From assembly GCF_000374925.1 (NCBI RefSeq), contig NZ_KB895541.1, forward strand, positions 808,122 to 872,121: DNA of 64,000 bases. The letters run 5' to 3'. Of this stretch, positions 44,089 to 52,975 are shown piece by piece. The notes beneath the pieces are model-generated. The model was given only the letters and a program-made list of their open reading frames with translations. It did no database searches and was not told the DNA's origin. Within the stretch, counting starts at the first letter, position 1, and the number at the start of each line of letters is the position of its first letter. Source of the stretch: Arthrobacter sp. 131MFCol6.1 (lineage in GTDB: Bacteria > Actinomycetota > Actinomycetes > Actinomycetales > Micrococcaceae). Position numbers and translations under genes: made by a program.

Positions 44089-44189
44089 GCAGTTGGGCAG
44101 CGACACCCGTGGACCATTCCGGTGCCGTCGAACGGGGTCACTGCGGATTCGCTCTGCCGCCGCTTGCAACGCCATGCAACACTGGTCGG

Positions 44190-44615
44190 ATGCCGGCGTT
44201 TAGCATCTTCACTTCCAGCGAGTTTTCCGATGCCGAGGTTCTCTCGTTGTACGAATCTGTGCGGTGGGCCGCCTATACCCGGGATCCCGCACTGCTCACC
44301 AGGGCGATCCGAAGTTCCTCGTTTGTCGTGACCGCCCGGAATGCGGAAGGTGAGCTGGTTGGCCTCGCGCGGGTTGTGTCCGACGATGCGACCATCTGCT
44401 ATTTACAGGACATCCTCGTTCGGCCATCCTTCCAAGGCGCGGGAGTAGGGCGGGCTCTGGTGGACCAAGTCACGGCAAGATTCGCGCATGTCCGGCAAAC
44501 AGTGCTCATCACCGACAATGAACCAGGGCAACGCGCCTTCTACGAAGCCATGGGTTTTACCGAGGGGTCAAACTTCGCTCCGGAACCCGTGCGTGTCTTC
44601 GCTCTATTTCGGTAG
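44190..44615 (+). CDS. GNAT family acetyltransferase
   Basis: A 141-residue single GNAT domain. The acetyl-CoA motif A is DILVRPSFQGAGVGRALVDQ (V-R-x-x-x-Q-G-x-G), and motif B ends in AFYEAMGFTEG. It starts MPAFSIFTSSEF; upstream in-frame codons overlap the stop of the SDR gene. The substrate is unknown. Confidence 0.88.
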   Translation: MPAFSIFTSSEFSDAEVLSLYESVRWAAYTRDPALLTRAIRSSSFVVTARNAEGELVGLARVVSDDATICYLQDILVRPSFQGAGVGRALVDQVTARFAHVRQTVLITDNEPGQRAFYEAMGFTEGSNFAPEPVRVFALFR

Positions 44616-45068
44616 CGCGGGCGTTTCAGTGCGGAGGGACCCCTATTTCGCTAGCCCGGAACTTACTCGACCCGCAGGTCGACGGAGACATTCATCCAGC
44701 AGTGGAGGCGGCCCATCATCCCCTCTTCCTAACAGTGACGCGTTCTGCTGGAGCCTCGGCTGGCGCACCGGCCACGCCGAGCTCCGGAGCCGGAGGCTCT
44801 GGTTTGGCCAAGAAAGTACCGGCCCGTGCCGTCGCAGAAGTTGCAGTCGATCCACCGCTACAAGACGGTTGACCGCTTTGCTAGGATCGGAGCAGGCTTT
44901 CGTCTCCTACCTTTCAGTTGGCGACCGGTGGGTCCCGGAGTTGCGACAGTTGCGACGCGACAGAGGGTGGTTCAGAGAACGCCGGACGGCGGAACTCCCG
45001 ATCAACTCGCGCAGCGGGTGAGTGAAGATCCTGCTTCCACGTCCCAGAGTTGAAGTTGAGGTTCATAG
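44616..45068. other. 453-base region without a supported gene
   Basis: Several short open frames exist, but none has a ribosome-binding site, a recognisable domain or host-like third-position GC. It may hold the promoter of the TetR-type gene that follows. Confidence 0.4.
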
Positions 45069-45743
45069 ATGGTCCTTCAGGATCGCGCGAAGGCCACCCG
45101 CGGTGCCATTGTCGTCGGTGCCGCTGCAGTTTTTGAGGAGCACGGCTACGGCAGTGCCAGCTTGACCCAGGTCTCTGAGGCGGCCGGGGTGACCAAGGGC
45201 GCCCTCTATTTCCACTTTCAGTCCAAGGAAGATCTCGCCAGGGCGGTCATCGAGGAGCAGCATCGGATCGTCGTGGCCGAAAGCGAAAGCATCCTTGCCG
45301 GGGATTGGCCAGGCCTGACGGCAATGATCCTGCTGTGCCGCGCTTTTGGGCTCCAGCTCGTGCACGAGCCAGTTGTCAGGGCCGGCATCCGATTGACGTT
45401 TGAGGCGACGGCTTTTGGTCCGCCCGTGCGCGGCCCCTACGAGGACTGGATCGCCGTAATGGAGCAGCTTACCGAGCGGGCCAAGGCAGAATTGCAGGTC
45501 CGGCCTTCCATCGACGCCGGGACATTTGCCCGATACCTTGTTGCTTCGTTCACCGGGGTTCAGATGGTCTCCGGAGTACTCACCGACCGCGCGGACGTCA
45601 TGCAACGGATCGAAGAAATGTGGGAGATCGTGCTGCCGGGGATCATGCATGACGATTTCAACGAGGACCCCCATGCCCTCTCCGGACTGGTTTCCACTGG
45701 AAGCCTCAGCCCGACAGGGATTCGTACCCCACTAGCACCGTGA
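45069..45743 (+). CDS. TetR family regulator, ScbR-like
   Basis: A 224-residue regulator whose N-terminal domain (residues 5-55) has the helix-turn-helix LTQVSEAAGVTKGALYFHFQ typical of gamma-butyrolactone-receptor (ScbR/ArpA) homologues. The ligand domain contains the related WIAVMEQLTERAKAE region. No butyrolactone synthase is in the window. Its target is unknown; neighbouring DNA is gene-poor. Confidence 0.87.
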   Translation: MVLQDRAKATRGAIVVGAAAVFEEHGYGSASLTQVSEAAGVTKGALYFHFQSKEDLARAVIEEQHRIVVAESESILAGDWPGLTAMILLCRAFGLQLVHEPVVRAGIRLTFEATAFGPPVRGPYEDWIAVMEQLTERAKAELQVRPSIDAGTFARYLVASFTGVQMVSGVLTDRADVMQRIEEMWEIVLPGIMHDDFNEDPHALSGLVSTGSLSPTGIRTPLAP

Positions 45744-46171
45744 CCGCCTCGCACGGCCGCGAGGGCTGCGACTCCCGAGCAGGAGGTGCCTTGCTTGCCC
45801 TCCTCGGGACTTTCTGCGAGCCCAACTCCCCTAAACCGGATGACCGCCTTGTTTTAGCGCTGGTGGTCAATTATTCTTGTCTCGGATCCATTGGGGACTC
45901 CGCTCGAAGAGGGCTGTGTCGGCGCGCATTTTTTGGGGGGCGCCGGCACAGACCCCCGGACTGGACTGCCCGCCATGGCGATCCAAGGCGTTCGCGGCGA
46001 CTGCCGCCGTCACGTTTGAACTTGAACAAGTCTCCGCCTATGGTTGTCGGAGGCGCCCCGATGCATCCCCCAATAGCATCGGGGCGTCCCCATGTTCCGA
46101 GGCTTGGAGCGGCACGAGTGAGGCCACTGACCGGCGCCAGAACAGCGCCTCTTACCATCGGGACTCAGACC
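45744..46171. other. 428-base region with one hairpin and no supported gene
   Basis: Between the TetR-type gene and the acetyltransferase pseudogene I find no coding sequence. A G-rich run (TTTTTTGGGGGGCGCC near 45930) and the hairpin listed separately are the only structures. Confidence 0.4.
46054..46086. terminator. Stem-loop, possible terminator
   Basis: A perfect 11-bp stem (CGCCCCGATGC with GCATCGGGGCG) has an 11-base loop. It could end transcription from either flanking gene. Confidence 0.5.
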
Positions 46172-46545
46172 TCAGAGGGAAAGTTTGAAGCCTACGTGCG
46201 ACGCTTCGAAGCCAAGTCGCTCATAGAACCGGTGTGCTGCGACCCTGGACTGGTCAGACGTGAGCTGAACCAGTTGTGCGCCACGTCGGCGCCCTTCTGC
46301 GACCGTTGCATGGTCCCAACCACTTCATTTTCGGTCGAGACAACTACGAGAAGAAGCTGCGCGGGGTCCGCATCAATCGCCTGGAAAGCAAGATCGTAGG
46401 GATTCCGGTGCTCGATTGCAATCGAGTCGACAGAGGCTCGGAGCTGGTCGGCAGCCAGCAGCCCAACAATCGAAGCCACATCACATGATTCAGCTTTCCT
46501 GATTGTGAATCGGCGGCCGGGCAGTTCCAGTTCAGCGAGAGTCAT
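46172..46545 (-). pseudogene. Broken GNAT acetyltransferase
   Basis: The N-terminal part (MTLAELELPGRRFTIRKAES to VVGTMQ) and the C-terminal part (RRRGAQLVQLTSDQSRVAAH and RFYERLGFEASHVGFKLSL) are both clearly of one GNAT enzyme, but they lie in different reading frames. The segment that should carry the acetyl-CoA pyrophosphate loop is missing between them. A deletion of roughly 30 codons that also shifts the frame explains this. The remaining frame from the start runs past the join into a nonsense tail. The product would not bind acetyl-CoA. Confidence 0.75.
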
Positions 46546-46570
46546 TTCCTCAGTATTCCAGCCATCAAAA

Positions 46571-46864
46571 TCAGCCAGGCGCGGCCCGCCGACGCGAGGC
46601 CAGCACTCCAATGATCGCGGTGGCGACGATGACACACGTTGCTGCTACTGACGCGTTGAGGACGAACGAGAGTTCCATTTGGTGCGGGAGAAGCATAGAT
46701 TCGTCCCACCCCGCATTGTCGGCGCGATTGATGATGTCTGCGTCGATCGGATTCCACAGGATGGCGGCGACACTCGTCGCCACGAAGGCGCAGAGACTCA
46801 GTGCGAGCTGGACGACGGACAGTACTGACGGCTTTCCATTGTGGTTTGACGGATGTTTGTCCAT
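46571..46864 (-). CDS. Small two-helix membrane protein
   Basis: A 97-residue protein with membrane segments at about residues 16-37 and 66-88, starting MDKHPSNHNGKPS. GGGGGAAGCT precedes the ATG. No family is recognised. It lies between the pseudogene and another small membrane protein on the same strand. Confidence 0.65.
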   Translation of the reverse strand: MDKHPSNHNGKPSVLSVVQLALSLCAFVATSVAAILWNPIDADIINRADNAGWDESMLLPHQMELSFVLNASVAATCVIVATAIIGVLASRRRAAPG

Positions 46865-46944
46865 AGCTTCCCCCGTTTAGTCTCAGTCGCGGCCGTTGCA
46901 GCCGCCGCTAATGCATTGCCCGTTGCCCACCGCCGGGGGCGACG

Positions 46945-47184
46945 TCAGCCGGCCCTGCCGCTTCGATAAGCCCTGAGTGCGTCTTCCCTGATCCACTTTC
47001 GGGTCAGGAAAGCGTCCAGAACGAAAGAAGCGCCGAGGGCCGTCCAGGAAGTCCATACTGGCGCAAGGCCGGCAATCACCCAGACCCCGACAGCAACAAC
47101 GAAGCCGGCGGAGACGTAGCCATAGATTCGGCGTGCACGGGTCGCAAATCGTGCCTCTTGCGTCTCGCGAAAGTAGTTCAGCAT
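46945..47184 (-). CDS. Small two-helix membrane protein
   Basis: A 79-residue protein with two membrane segments (about 20-40 and 43-62) between basic ends (MLNYFRETQEARFATRARR and REDALRAYRSGRAG). GGGGGACTG precedes the ATG. An in-frame extension upstream lacks a site. Function is unknown. Confidence 0.65.
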   Translation of the reverse strand: MLNYFRETQEARFATRARRIYGYVSAGFVVAVGVWVIAGLAPVWTSWTALGASFVLDAFLTRKWIREDALRAYRSGRAG

Positions 47185-47418
47185 CAGTCCCCCAAGGTTC
47201 GAATCGGAGCCTACAGCACCGGCTGCGCCAAATGGCGAAAATGGATGCGTGGGAGATACGGCTATAACCCACAATATTTCTGAATCACGGAGTTATCAGG
47301 CTCGCCACCCGCAGCGCCATATCTCCGCACCTCCTCCGCAGCACGGTTGAGGATCCTGCACCGGCACGTCGGGGCGTCGAGTGGCCTCGAACCACGCCCC
47401 ATCTGGTTCGATGAGTGA

Positions 47419-48471
47419 ATGGATCATTCGCAGCTGAAGCTGTCCGCCCCGAAACTCGTTGCGGGCGATCGGGTCGCGGTTCTCTCCCCGTCCTTCGCCG
47501 CCCCGGGATTCGCCCCGGCCGTGCATGCGCAGGCGATGCGGCTGCTCACTGCGGCTACGGGGTTGATCCCCGTGGAATTCCCGACGACTCGCAAGCTCGG
47601 ATCCAGTCCCGAGGAACGGGCGGCGGACATCAATGCGGCGTTCGCCGATCCCAGCATCCACGCTATTCTCGCCACCATCGGCGGCGACGACCAGATCACG
47701 GTCGTACCTCATCTCGACGAGGCGGCCGTCCGGACGAATCCAAAGATCTTCATCGGATACAGCGACAACACCAACCTGCTCAACTGGTTGTGGTCACTCG
47801 GGATATCCGCATATTACGGCGGTTCGACCCAAGTCCACCTCGGCGCCGGGCCGGGTGCGGACGACGTCCACGTCGCTTCCCTGCGGGCTGCGCTGCTCAC
47901 CGGGGGCGAGCTCGACATTACCGATCCCGGGGAGTCAGAGGACTTCGGGCCGGATTGGCTCGATCCGCGGGCACTCGTCGAATACGGCGACCGCGAACCC
48001 ACCGAACCCTGGGCGTGGACGGGCGCCCAACGCACGGTCTCCGGTTACACGTGGGGTGGCTGCATCGAAGTCCTCGACCAGCTCGCCATCGCCGACAGGC
48101 TGCCCTCCGTCGACGCGCTCCGGGGCGCAATCTTGATCCTCGAAACCAGCGAACTGCTCGCTCCCGCAGATTGGGTCAAGCGATGGGTTCGTGCGCTCGG
48201 CGAGCGTGGTGTCCTGGGGGCGGTCGACGGCGTGATGGTCGCCAGGCCTCCCGTCAGCAGCCACGGGCAGGTTCCGCCTGCCGCCGAACGGGCTCGGCTG
48301 CGCGCCGCACAGCGCGATGTGGTCAGCACCGAAATCGCACGATACAACCCGGACGCCGTCGTGTGCATCGGGGTCCCCTTCGGGCACACCCGGCCGCAGT
48401 GGATCCTCCCCTACGGCGGTCGAATCCAACTCGACGGAGAAGCTAGGACGGTTACCGCCAGTTATGCCTGA
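47419..48471 (+). CDS. S66 family LD-carboxypeptidase-like serine peptidase
   Basis: A 350-residue serine peptidase of family S66, which includes cytoplasmic LD-carboxypeptidases of murein recycling and the microcin C self-immunity protein MccF. The catalytic set is visible: Ser in FIGYSDNTNLLNW, Glu in ILILETSELLAP and His in GVPFGHTRPQW. The length and the loop around WGGCIEVLDQL fit the MccF-like branch. A very similar reading frame overlaps in another phase but has no such motifs. Substrate, muropeptide or nucleotide-peptide antibiotic, is undecided. Confidence 0.9.
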   Translation: MDHSQLKLSAPKLVAGDRVAVLSPSFAAPGFAPAVHAQAMRLLTAATGLIPVEFPTTRKLGSSPEERAADINAAFADPSIHAILATIGGDDQITVVPHLDEAAVRTNPKIFIGYSDNTNLLNWLWSLGISAYYGGSTQVHLGAGPGADDVHVASLRAALLTGGELDITDPGESEDFGPDWLDPRALVEYGDREPTEPWAWTGAQRTVSGYTWGGCIEVLDQLAIADRLPSVDALRGAILILETSELLAPADWVKRWVRALGERGVLGAVDGVMVARPPVSSHGQVPPAAERARLRAAQRDVVSTEIARYNPDAVVCIGVPFGHTRPQWILPYGGRIQLDGEARTVTASYA

Positions 48472-48549
48472 TCGTGGCTGGCGGTACCCAGCAAGGGATC
48501 TGATCGGGGAAGTTTCACGAGTGTGGCCCGCACCGCATAGCATCGCTTC

Positions 48550-49440
48550 ATGACACAGGTTGCGGTGCCCATTGCTGCCCGCGACCGGTTGCTCGAACGA
48601 TTCGGCCCCGCGGCTGCGTCCTGGATCGACGACTTCGGAACGATCGTTGGAGAGCTCTGTAAGAAGTGGGGAATGGAGCCCCGCACTGTCTGCGCGGGCG
48701 GGACCGGTGCCGTCGTCGAGTGCGTGTCGACCGCGGACGGAACGCGGTACGCGCTCAAGCTCTCACCCGACCCCACAATCTCAGAGCAGGAGGCCTCCGC
48801 GCTCACGTATTGGGCAAACGCGCACACTGTCGTCGACCTGGTGGACGCGGACGCCACTCGTGGCGCGATCTTGCTCCGTTGGCTCCCCGATGCCACCGAA
48901 CTGACCGAAGCGTGCAGCATCGCGGAGGTTACCGGTCTCATCAGCGACCTCTACACGCCAAACAGAACACCGCCACCGAATGTTCCCCGTGCCCGTGAGC
49001 GCGTGGAGTTCGTGTTCGAGTTGTGGGATCGCCGGCGACGCGCTCTCCCGAACTCACCGATCGACGATGCAGTCTGGCGTCGATGCCACGCTGCTGCGAT
49101 GGATATGGCAAATGACGGGGATTGGCTTCTTCACGGCGATCTTCACCCAGGCAACATTCTGCGGACGGGTAACGGCGGCCGAATTGTCGCGATTGACCCA
49201 CGCCCGTGCATTGGTGATCCAGCGATGGACCTCACCGACCTGGCTATGTCTGGCGCGACCAGCGAAGCGGCCATCCGCAGCCGGTGCCGGCAGCTCGCTG
49301 ATATTGCCAATCCAATCGACCCAGACCGGCTGTGGCTCTGGTGCCGCAACTTCGCCCCGATCATGGCTGTCTCACTCGCCCGCCGCGTTGCGGGGACCGC
49401 CACCATCATCACCATGCGCACCCTTGCCAACGCCCGCTGA
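48550..49440 (+). CDS. Aminoglycoside 6-phosphotransferase-like kinase
   Basis: A 296-residue small-molecule kinase of the APH(6)/streptomycin 6-kinase group. The catalytic loop is LLHGDLHPGNILRTGNG and the metal-binding block is IDPRPCIGDPAMDL. The N-lobe Lys is in TRYALKLSPDP. It follows the S66 peptidase gene by 78 bases on the same strand. Chromosomal members may phosphorylate streptomycin or an unknown hydroxylated metabolite; resistance is not shown. Confidence 0.88.
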   Translation: MTQVAVPIAARDRLLERFGPAAASWIDDFGTIVGELCKKWGMEPRTVCAGGTGAVVECVSTADGTRYALKLSPDPTISEQEASALTYWANAHTVVDLVDADATRGAILLRWLPDATELTEACSIAEVTGLISDLYTPNRTPPPNVPRARERVEFVFELWDRRRRALPNSPIDDAVWRRCHAAAMDMANDGDWLLHGDLHPGNILRTGNGGRIVAIDPRPCIGDPAMDLTDLAMSGATSEAAIRSRCRQLADIANPIDPDRLWLWCRNFAPIMAVSLARRVAGTATIITMRTLANAR

Positions 49441-49487
49441 GCACTCCCTGCCACGATCGAGGGCACCCGTCGAGTCAGCGTCATTTC

Positions 49488-50861
49488 CTATCCGGTGGGG
49501 CGCACGTTTTGATTTGAGCGGAAGAGGTTGATGGGGTCGTATGCGGCCTTGACTGCGGCCAGCCGATCGTAGTTCGCGCCGTAGGCTGCCCTCACCCGTT
49601 CCTCCCCTTCCTGGCCCAGATCGTTGACGTAGACACCGCTCGCGGCAAAGGGCTGCATCGCTTCGAAGAAGGCGCGGGCCCAGCCGACGTGGCGCTCGGT
49701 TTCTGCCGGATCAGACCACTGGGCCAGGATGAGGAGTTCGCTCTGGGACCGGCGATGGGGAAATGCCGTGGCTGCCGGGGGAACCCTCGCGGCCACACCG
49801 TGCAGTTGTTGCATTCCGATGCCGCTCGCCGCTGAAGGCATCTCGACCGCAAACTGGAGCAGGACATCGATGGCGCCGGCGGTGAAGTCAGTGAAGAAAC
49901 TCGACTTCCAATAGTGGTTCCGGCCCCGCGGAAAGCCGGCGTCGTGGGCGCTCTGCCAAGCGCCATAGTCGGTTGGCACCACCTCGTCCACAGCTGGGCC
50001 AAGCTCGCGCAGGGGTCGGAGCGCCAGCGCCGCCTCATCATGCCCGCCGCTCCAGCAGACGCCGACGCCGAAAACAGGGCGCCCAGAGGCGTCACACCCC
50101 AGGCTGGCCGACATCGAGAGTTCGTCGGGGCAGGAAGCGGCGAATCCGGGATAGAACCCCAGGACCTCCCTTGTCCGTTCGGCCGGGAATGAGAGCGCTC
50201 CGGCAAGAACCTGCCCGACGGGATGCAAACCATAGGTGAAAGACGTGACAACGCCGAAGTTGCCGCCGCCCCCACGGATGGCCCAGTAGAGGTCTGCGTG
50301 TTGGTCGGGGCTCGCCGTCAGCAGCCTGCCATCCGAAGTCACGATGTCGGCGGCCAGCACGTTGTCGCAAGCGAGCCCGTGTTTGCCGTTGAGCCAGCCG
50401 ATGCCACCCCCGAGGGTCAAGCCGGCGATGCCGGTAACCGACACGACTCCGAGCGGCGTGGCCAGGCCGTGCGCCTGAGTGGCGGCGTCAAGGTCGGCCA
50501 GGAGCGCACCCGCTCCAGCCACGGCAACCCGCCGTTCGGCGTCGACCTGAACGTGCTTCATGCCGGAGCAATCCAGCATGAGCCCATGGGCGCCGACGGC
50601 GTTCCCTGCCACGTTGTGGCCGCCGCCCTTAATGGAGACGGGGAGATCCTTTTCCCGGGCGAAGGTCACCGCACGGCGAATATCGTCGGAGTCGGCCGGG
50701 CGGACGATCACGTCCGGACGGCGGTCAATCATCGCGTTGAAGACCTTCCGGGCTTCGTCGTAGCCGACGTCTCCTGGACGGAACAGCGGGCCCCGGAGCG
50801 CCGAGTTCAGGCCATCGACGTCGGCCGGGTCAAGCGACGGTGAGGGGCTCCGGAAAGCCAT
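49488..50861 (-). CDS. FAD-linked oxidoreductase, BBE type
   Basis: A 457-residue flavoprotein of the PCMH-type FAD-binding/berberine-bridge family. The FAD-attachment motif SIKGGGHNVAGNAVG contains the His normally bonded to FAD. GGGIGWLNGKHGL forms the pyrophosphate region, where a second Cys attachment site is not seen. The C-terminal BBE block is PINLFRSNQNV. Such enzymes oxidise alcohols, sugars or secondary metabolites with O2. It lies 60 bases downstream of the cupredoxin lipoprotein gene on the same strand. The substrate is unknown. Confidence 0.92.
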   Translation of the reverse strand: MAFRSPSPSLDPADVDGLNSALRGPLFRPGDVGYDEARKVFNAMIDRRPDVIVRPADSDDIRRAVTFAREKDLPVSIKGGGHNVAGNAVGAHGLMLDCSGMKHVQVDAERRVAVAGAGALLADLDAATQAHGLATPLGVVSVTGIAGLTLGGGIGWLNGKHGLACDNVLAADIVTSDGRLLTASPDQHADLYWAIRGGGGNFGVVTSFTYGLHPVGQVLAGALSFPAERTREVLGFYPGFAASCPDELSMSASLGCDASGRPVFGVGVCWSGGHDEAALALRPLRELGPAVDEVVPTDYGAWQSAHDAGFPRGRNHYWKSSFFTDFTAGAIDVLLQFAVEMPSAASGIGMQQLHGVAARVPPAATAFPHRRSQSELLILAQWSDPAETERHVGWARAFFEAMQPFAASGVYVNDLGQEGEERVRAAYGANYDRLAAVKAAYDPINLFRSNQNVRPTG

Positions 50862-50921
50862 GCCGCGGCACCTTTCTCGTTCGAGATCGTCAGGAACGCT
50901 CCCCGGCCCACGGCGTCGTGC

Positions 50922-51371
50922 TCATTTGACCGTCAGTGAGCCGTGCATGTTGGGGTGGTAGGTGCAGTGAAAGGCGTAGGTCCCCGGTTCGGAAGGTGCC
51001 TTGAATGTGGCCGTACCGCCGTTTTCCTTGACCTCGACATCAAAGAGAGTCACATTCTGGTCAGCGGTTACCGTGTGCTCGGCAGTGTCCATGTTGATCA
51101 CCTTCACCTCAGCGCCGGGAGCCACGGCACCCGGGATCTCGTAGGCGAAGTTGCTGATCGTGATGGTCGCGGCGGCGGCGTTTGCCGCCCCGCTGCCCGA
51201 TCCTGACGCGGCGGATCCGGCCGGGGCAGACGGTTCCATCGACATGCTGGGAGAGGTCCCGGCCGTCGTGGCGGGCGCCGGCGTCTGCGTTCCGCCGCCT
51301 CCGGCACAGCCGCTCAGCCCGATCAGTACCGTTGCCAGCACAAGTGCAGTCCGTGTCTTGTTGCTCGTCAT
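50922..51371 (-). CDS. Cupredoxin-domain lipoprotein
   Basis: A 149-residue exported blue-copper-type protein. The signal ends in a lipobox (IGLSGC, Cys22), followed by a Ser/Pro/Ala linker. The cupredoxin domain (about residues 67-149) has the His of DTAEHTV and the Cys-His-Met copper set in YAFHCTYHPNMHGSLTV. It would carry electrons at the outer membrane face. It could serve the flavoprotein encoded next to it or the multicopper oxidase far upstream; neither is proven. Confidence 0.9.
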   Translation of the reverse strand: MTSNKTRTALVLATVLIGLSGCAGGGGTQTPAPATTAGTSPSMSMEPSAPAGSAASGSGSGAANAAAATITISNFAYEIPGAVAPGAEVKVINMDTAEHTVTADQNVTLFDVEVKENGGTATFKAPSEPGTYAFHCTYHPNMHGSLTVK

Positions 51372-51485
51372 GATGTGCCGTCCTCAACGCTGGAGGGGGC
51401 TGAGGAATCAGCCCGGCTTCCTTCCATTCTGCATCCGCCACCATCAAAAAGCACCGCTAAATAGCTGCGTCAGAGAGTACTGCCA

Positions 51486-51590
51486 TCAGTCCTGCGTCCT
51501 TGCCTTTTGCAGGTAGGCCATGAGTCCGGCCAGTTGATCCGGGGTCCAGGGCAGATCGGTGCTGAGGGCAGCCTGATTGTCATGCCACAT
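51486..51590 (-). CDS. Possible 34-residue protein or gene remnant
   Basis: A short frame MWHDNQAALSTDLPWTPDQL ends AGLMAYLQKARTQD. GGAAAGG lies eight bases before the ATG. The DQLAGLMAYLQ end resembles the last helix of a c-type cytochrome, but no haem motif precedes it. It may be a real small protein or a leftover fragment. Confidence 0.35.
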   Translation of the reverse strand: MWHDNQAALSTDLPWTPDQLAGLMAYLQKARTQD

Positions 51591-51660
51591 GGAATTGCCT
51601 TTCCAGGAGAGTGCGCAGCGCCCCCTGGGGACGGGCCGCCGGCTCCGGTTCCGTCCCCGG

Positions 51661-52851
51661 TCAGCCGGCCTTCCCGACGTCGGCCAGCCGGTTGTTCAGC
51701 CGGTCCACCTCGTCGAGGACTTCGGTCGCCGCCCAGGCGCGGCTGCGCTTGGACTGGGTGACCGGGGTGATGACTCCGGCGGTGGAGAGCCGCTGCAGTG
51801 CGGCGTAGACGGAGCTCTCGGCGACGCCGGCAATATGGGCAGCGCTGTGGGCCTCGAACACGGGCCGCTCCAGCAGCCACGGGATGATCTTCTCGTCCGC
51901 GGATCCTCTCCGAGGCCTGGCCAGCTCCAGCCACATCGCCGGCAGCGCATCGAGGGCGGCGACGGATTCCCGGGCCGCATCCGAGGCGCGGACAGCGGAA
52001 CGGGCCAGGTAGAGCACGAACGGATCGGCATCACCGGAGCGGTAGTTGTTGACCAGGCTGAAATACGTGTCGACGTCGGCGACCATCGCCGACGCAATCG
52101 GGGTGACGGTGTTCTTGGTGAGCCCACGACGCCGGGAAATCGCACCAATGAGGGCCCGCCCGATCCGGCCGTTGCCGTCGGTGAACGGGTGGATGGACTC
52201 GAAGTGGGCGTGCGCGATCGCCGCCTGCGCCATGATCGGCACGTCGCGGCGGTTGCAGAAGACCATCAGGTCTTCCATCAGGTCCGGCACGAGCTCCGGC
52301 GGGGGCGGGACGTGGATGGCGCCGCGCGGTGAATGGTCGCTGCCGCCGATCCAGTTCTGCACGTCCCTGAGCCGGCCGGCGTGTGGGCCGTCCATCGGGT
52401 CGTCTTTCATGAGCGTGTGATGGGCGGACAGCATGGCCTCCAGCCGGATCTCGCCGGTTCGCCCGGCATCGTCGATCATCCCTTGCACAGCGTCGGCGGC
52501 AGCCACCATTGAGCGAGCGTCGTCACTGGCCTTGAGCCCGATCATGGCCCGGGCGTAGTCGTCGCGGTTGGCGTTGACGTGCTCGATTTTGGAGGAGGAG
52601 ACCGCCTCGCTGCGGAGCAGGAACCCGCTGATGGCGGCCATCCGCGTGCCGGCGGTGACGTCCAGGGACGCTATGGCGACGGCGGCCTCCTCCAGTGCGA
52701 CGATGGTCTCACGCCCCGGATCGAACCAGCTCCCGGCGATCAAGGGCGGCAGAGAGACCACAACCTCAGTGAATTCCCGGTCTTCGCGGGGCGGCCGCCC
52801 AGACGACTTCCACGGCATCGTCTTGCTGCCGTGCGCAGGCCAGCGGGTCAT
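51661..52851 (-). CDS. Fic family protein with C-terminal winged helix
   Basis: A 396-residue Fic enzyme, a class that transfers AMP or other groups from nucleotides to protein side chains. The catalytic motif HPFTDGNGRIGRA (221-233) is complete. An inhibitory-helix-like sequence SSSKIEH (85-91) lies upstream, as in class II Fic proteins. Residues about 335-385 (SAAHIAGVAESSVYAALQRL) form a winged helix-turn-helix, so the protein may also bind DNA. The ATG at 52851 follows GGAGGATCC. A perfect 11-bp inverted repeat lies 13 bases upstream and suggests autoregulation. The target protein is unknown. Confidence 0.92.
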   Translation of the reverse strand: MTRWPAHGSKTMPWKSSGRPPREDREFTEVVVSLPPLIAGSWFDPGRETIVALEEAAVAIASLDVTAGTRMAAISGFLLRSEAVSSSKIEHVNANRDDYARAMIGLKASDDARSMVAAADAVQGMIDDAGRTGEIRLEAMLSAHHTLMKDDPMDGPHAGRLRDVQNWIGGSDHSPRGAIHVPPPPELVPDLMEDLMVFCNRRDVPIMAQAAIAHAHFESIHPFTDGNGRIGRALIGAISRRRGLTKNTVTPIASAMVADVDTYFSLVNNYRSGDADPFVLYLARSAVRASDAARESVAALDALPAMWLELARPRRGSADEKIIPWLLERPVFEAHSAAHIAGVAESSVYAALQRLSTAGVITPVTQSKRSRAWAATEVLDEVDRLNNRLADVGKAG

Positions 52852-52863
52852 GGATCCTCCGGA

Positions 52864-52893
52864 AGTCTAAATAGTCACCTTGCTATTTAGACT
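52864..52893. promoter_or_regulatory. Perfect inverted repeat at the fic start
   Basis: AGTCTAAATAG and CTATTTAGACT are exact complements around an 8-base spacer. A second small palindrome, TTTAG-GGG-CTAAA, abuts it at 52893-52905. Read on the minus strand, a TAAAGT hexamer at the far edge could be a -10 box, which would put the repeat over the transcript start. Confidence 0.7.
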
Positions 52894-52975
52894 TTAGGGG
52901 CTAAACATGAATAACGCGATGCGTGTTTGGGGAAACCCGCCGTGGCGGAGCACTCTGCGGTCGAATGGTCCAGCC

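Noticed and set aside
45715..45745. tRNA 3' end or attachment site near the end of the TetR-type gene
   Set aside because: GGGATTCGTACCCC resembles a T-arm, but the loop sequence is wrong and no acceptor, D or anticodon stem fits upstream.
47415..48446. A second 340-codon frame overlapping the S66 peptidase gene
   Set aside because: It is Arg-rich shadow sequence in another phase; the catalytic Ser, Glu and His are only in the frame starting at 47419.
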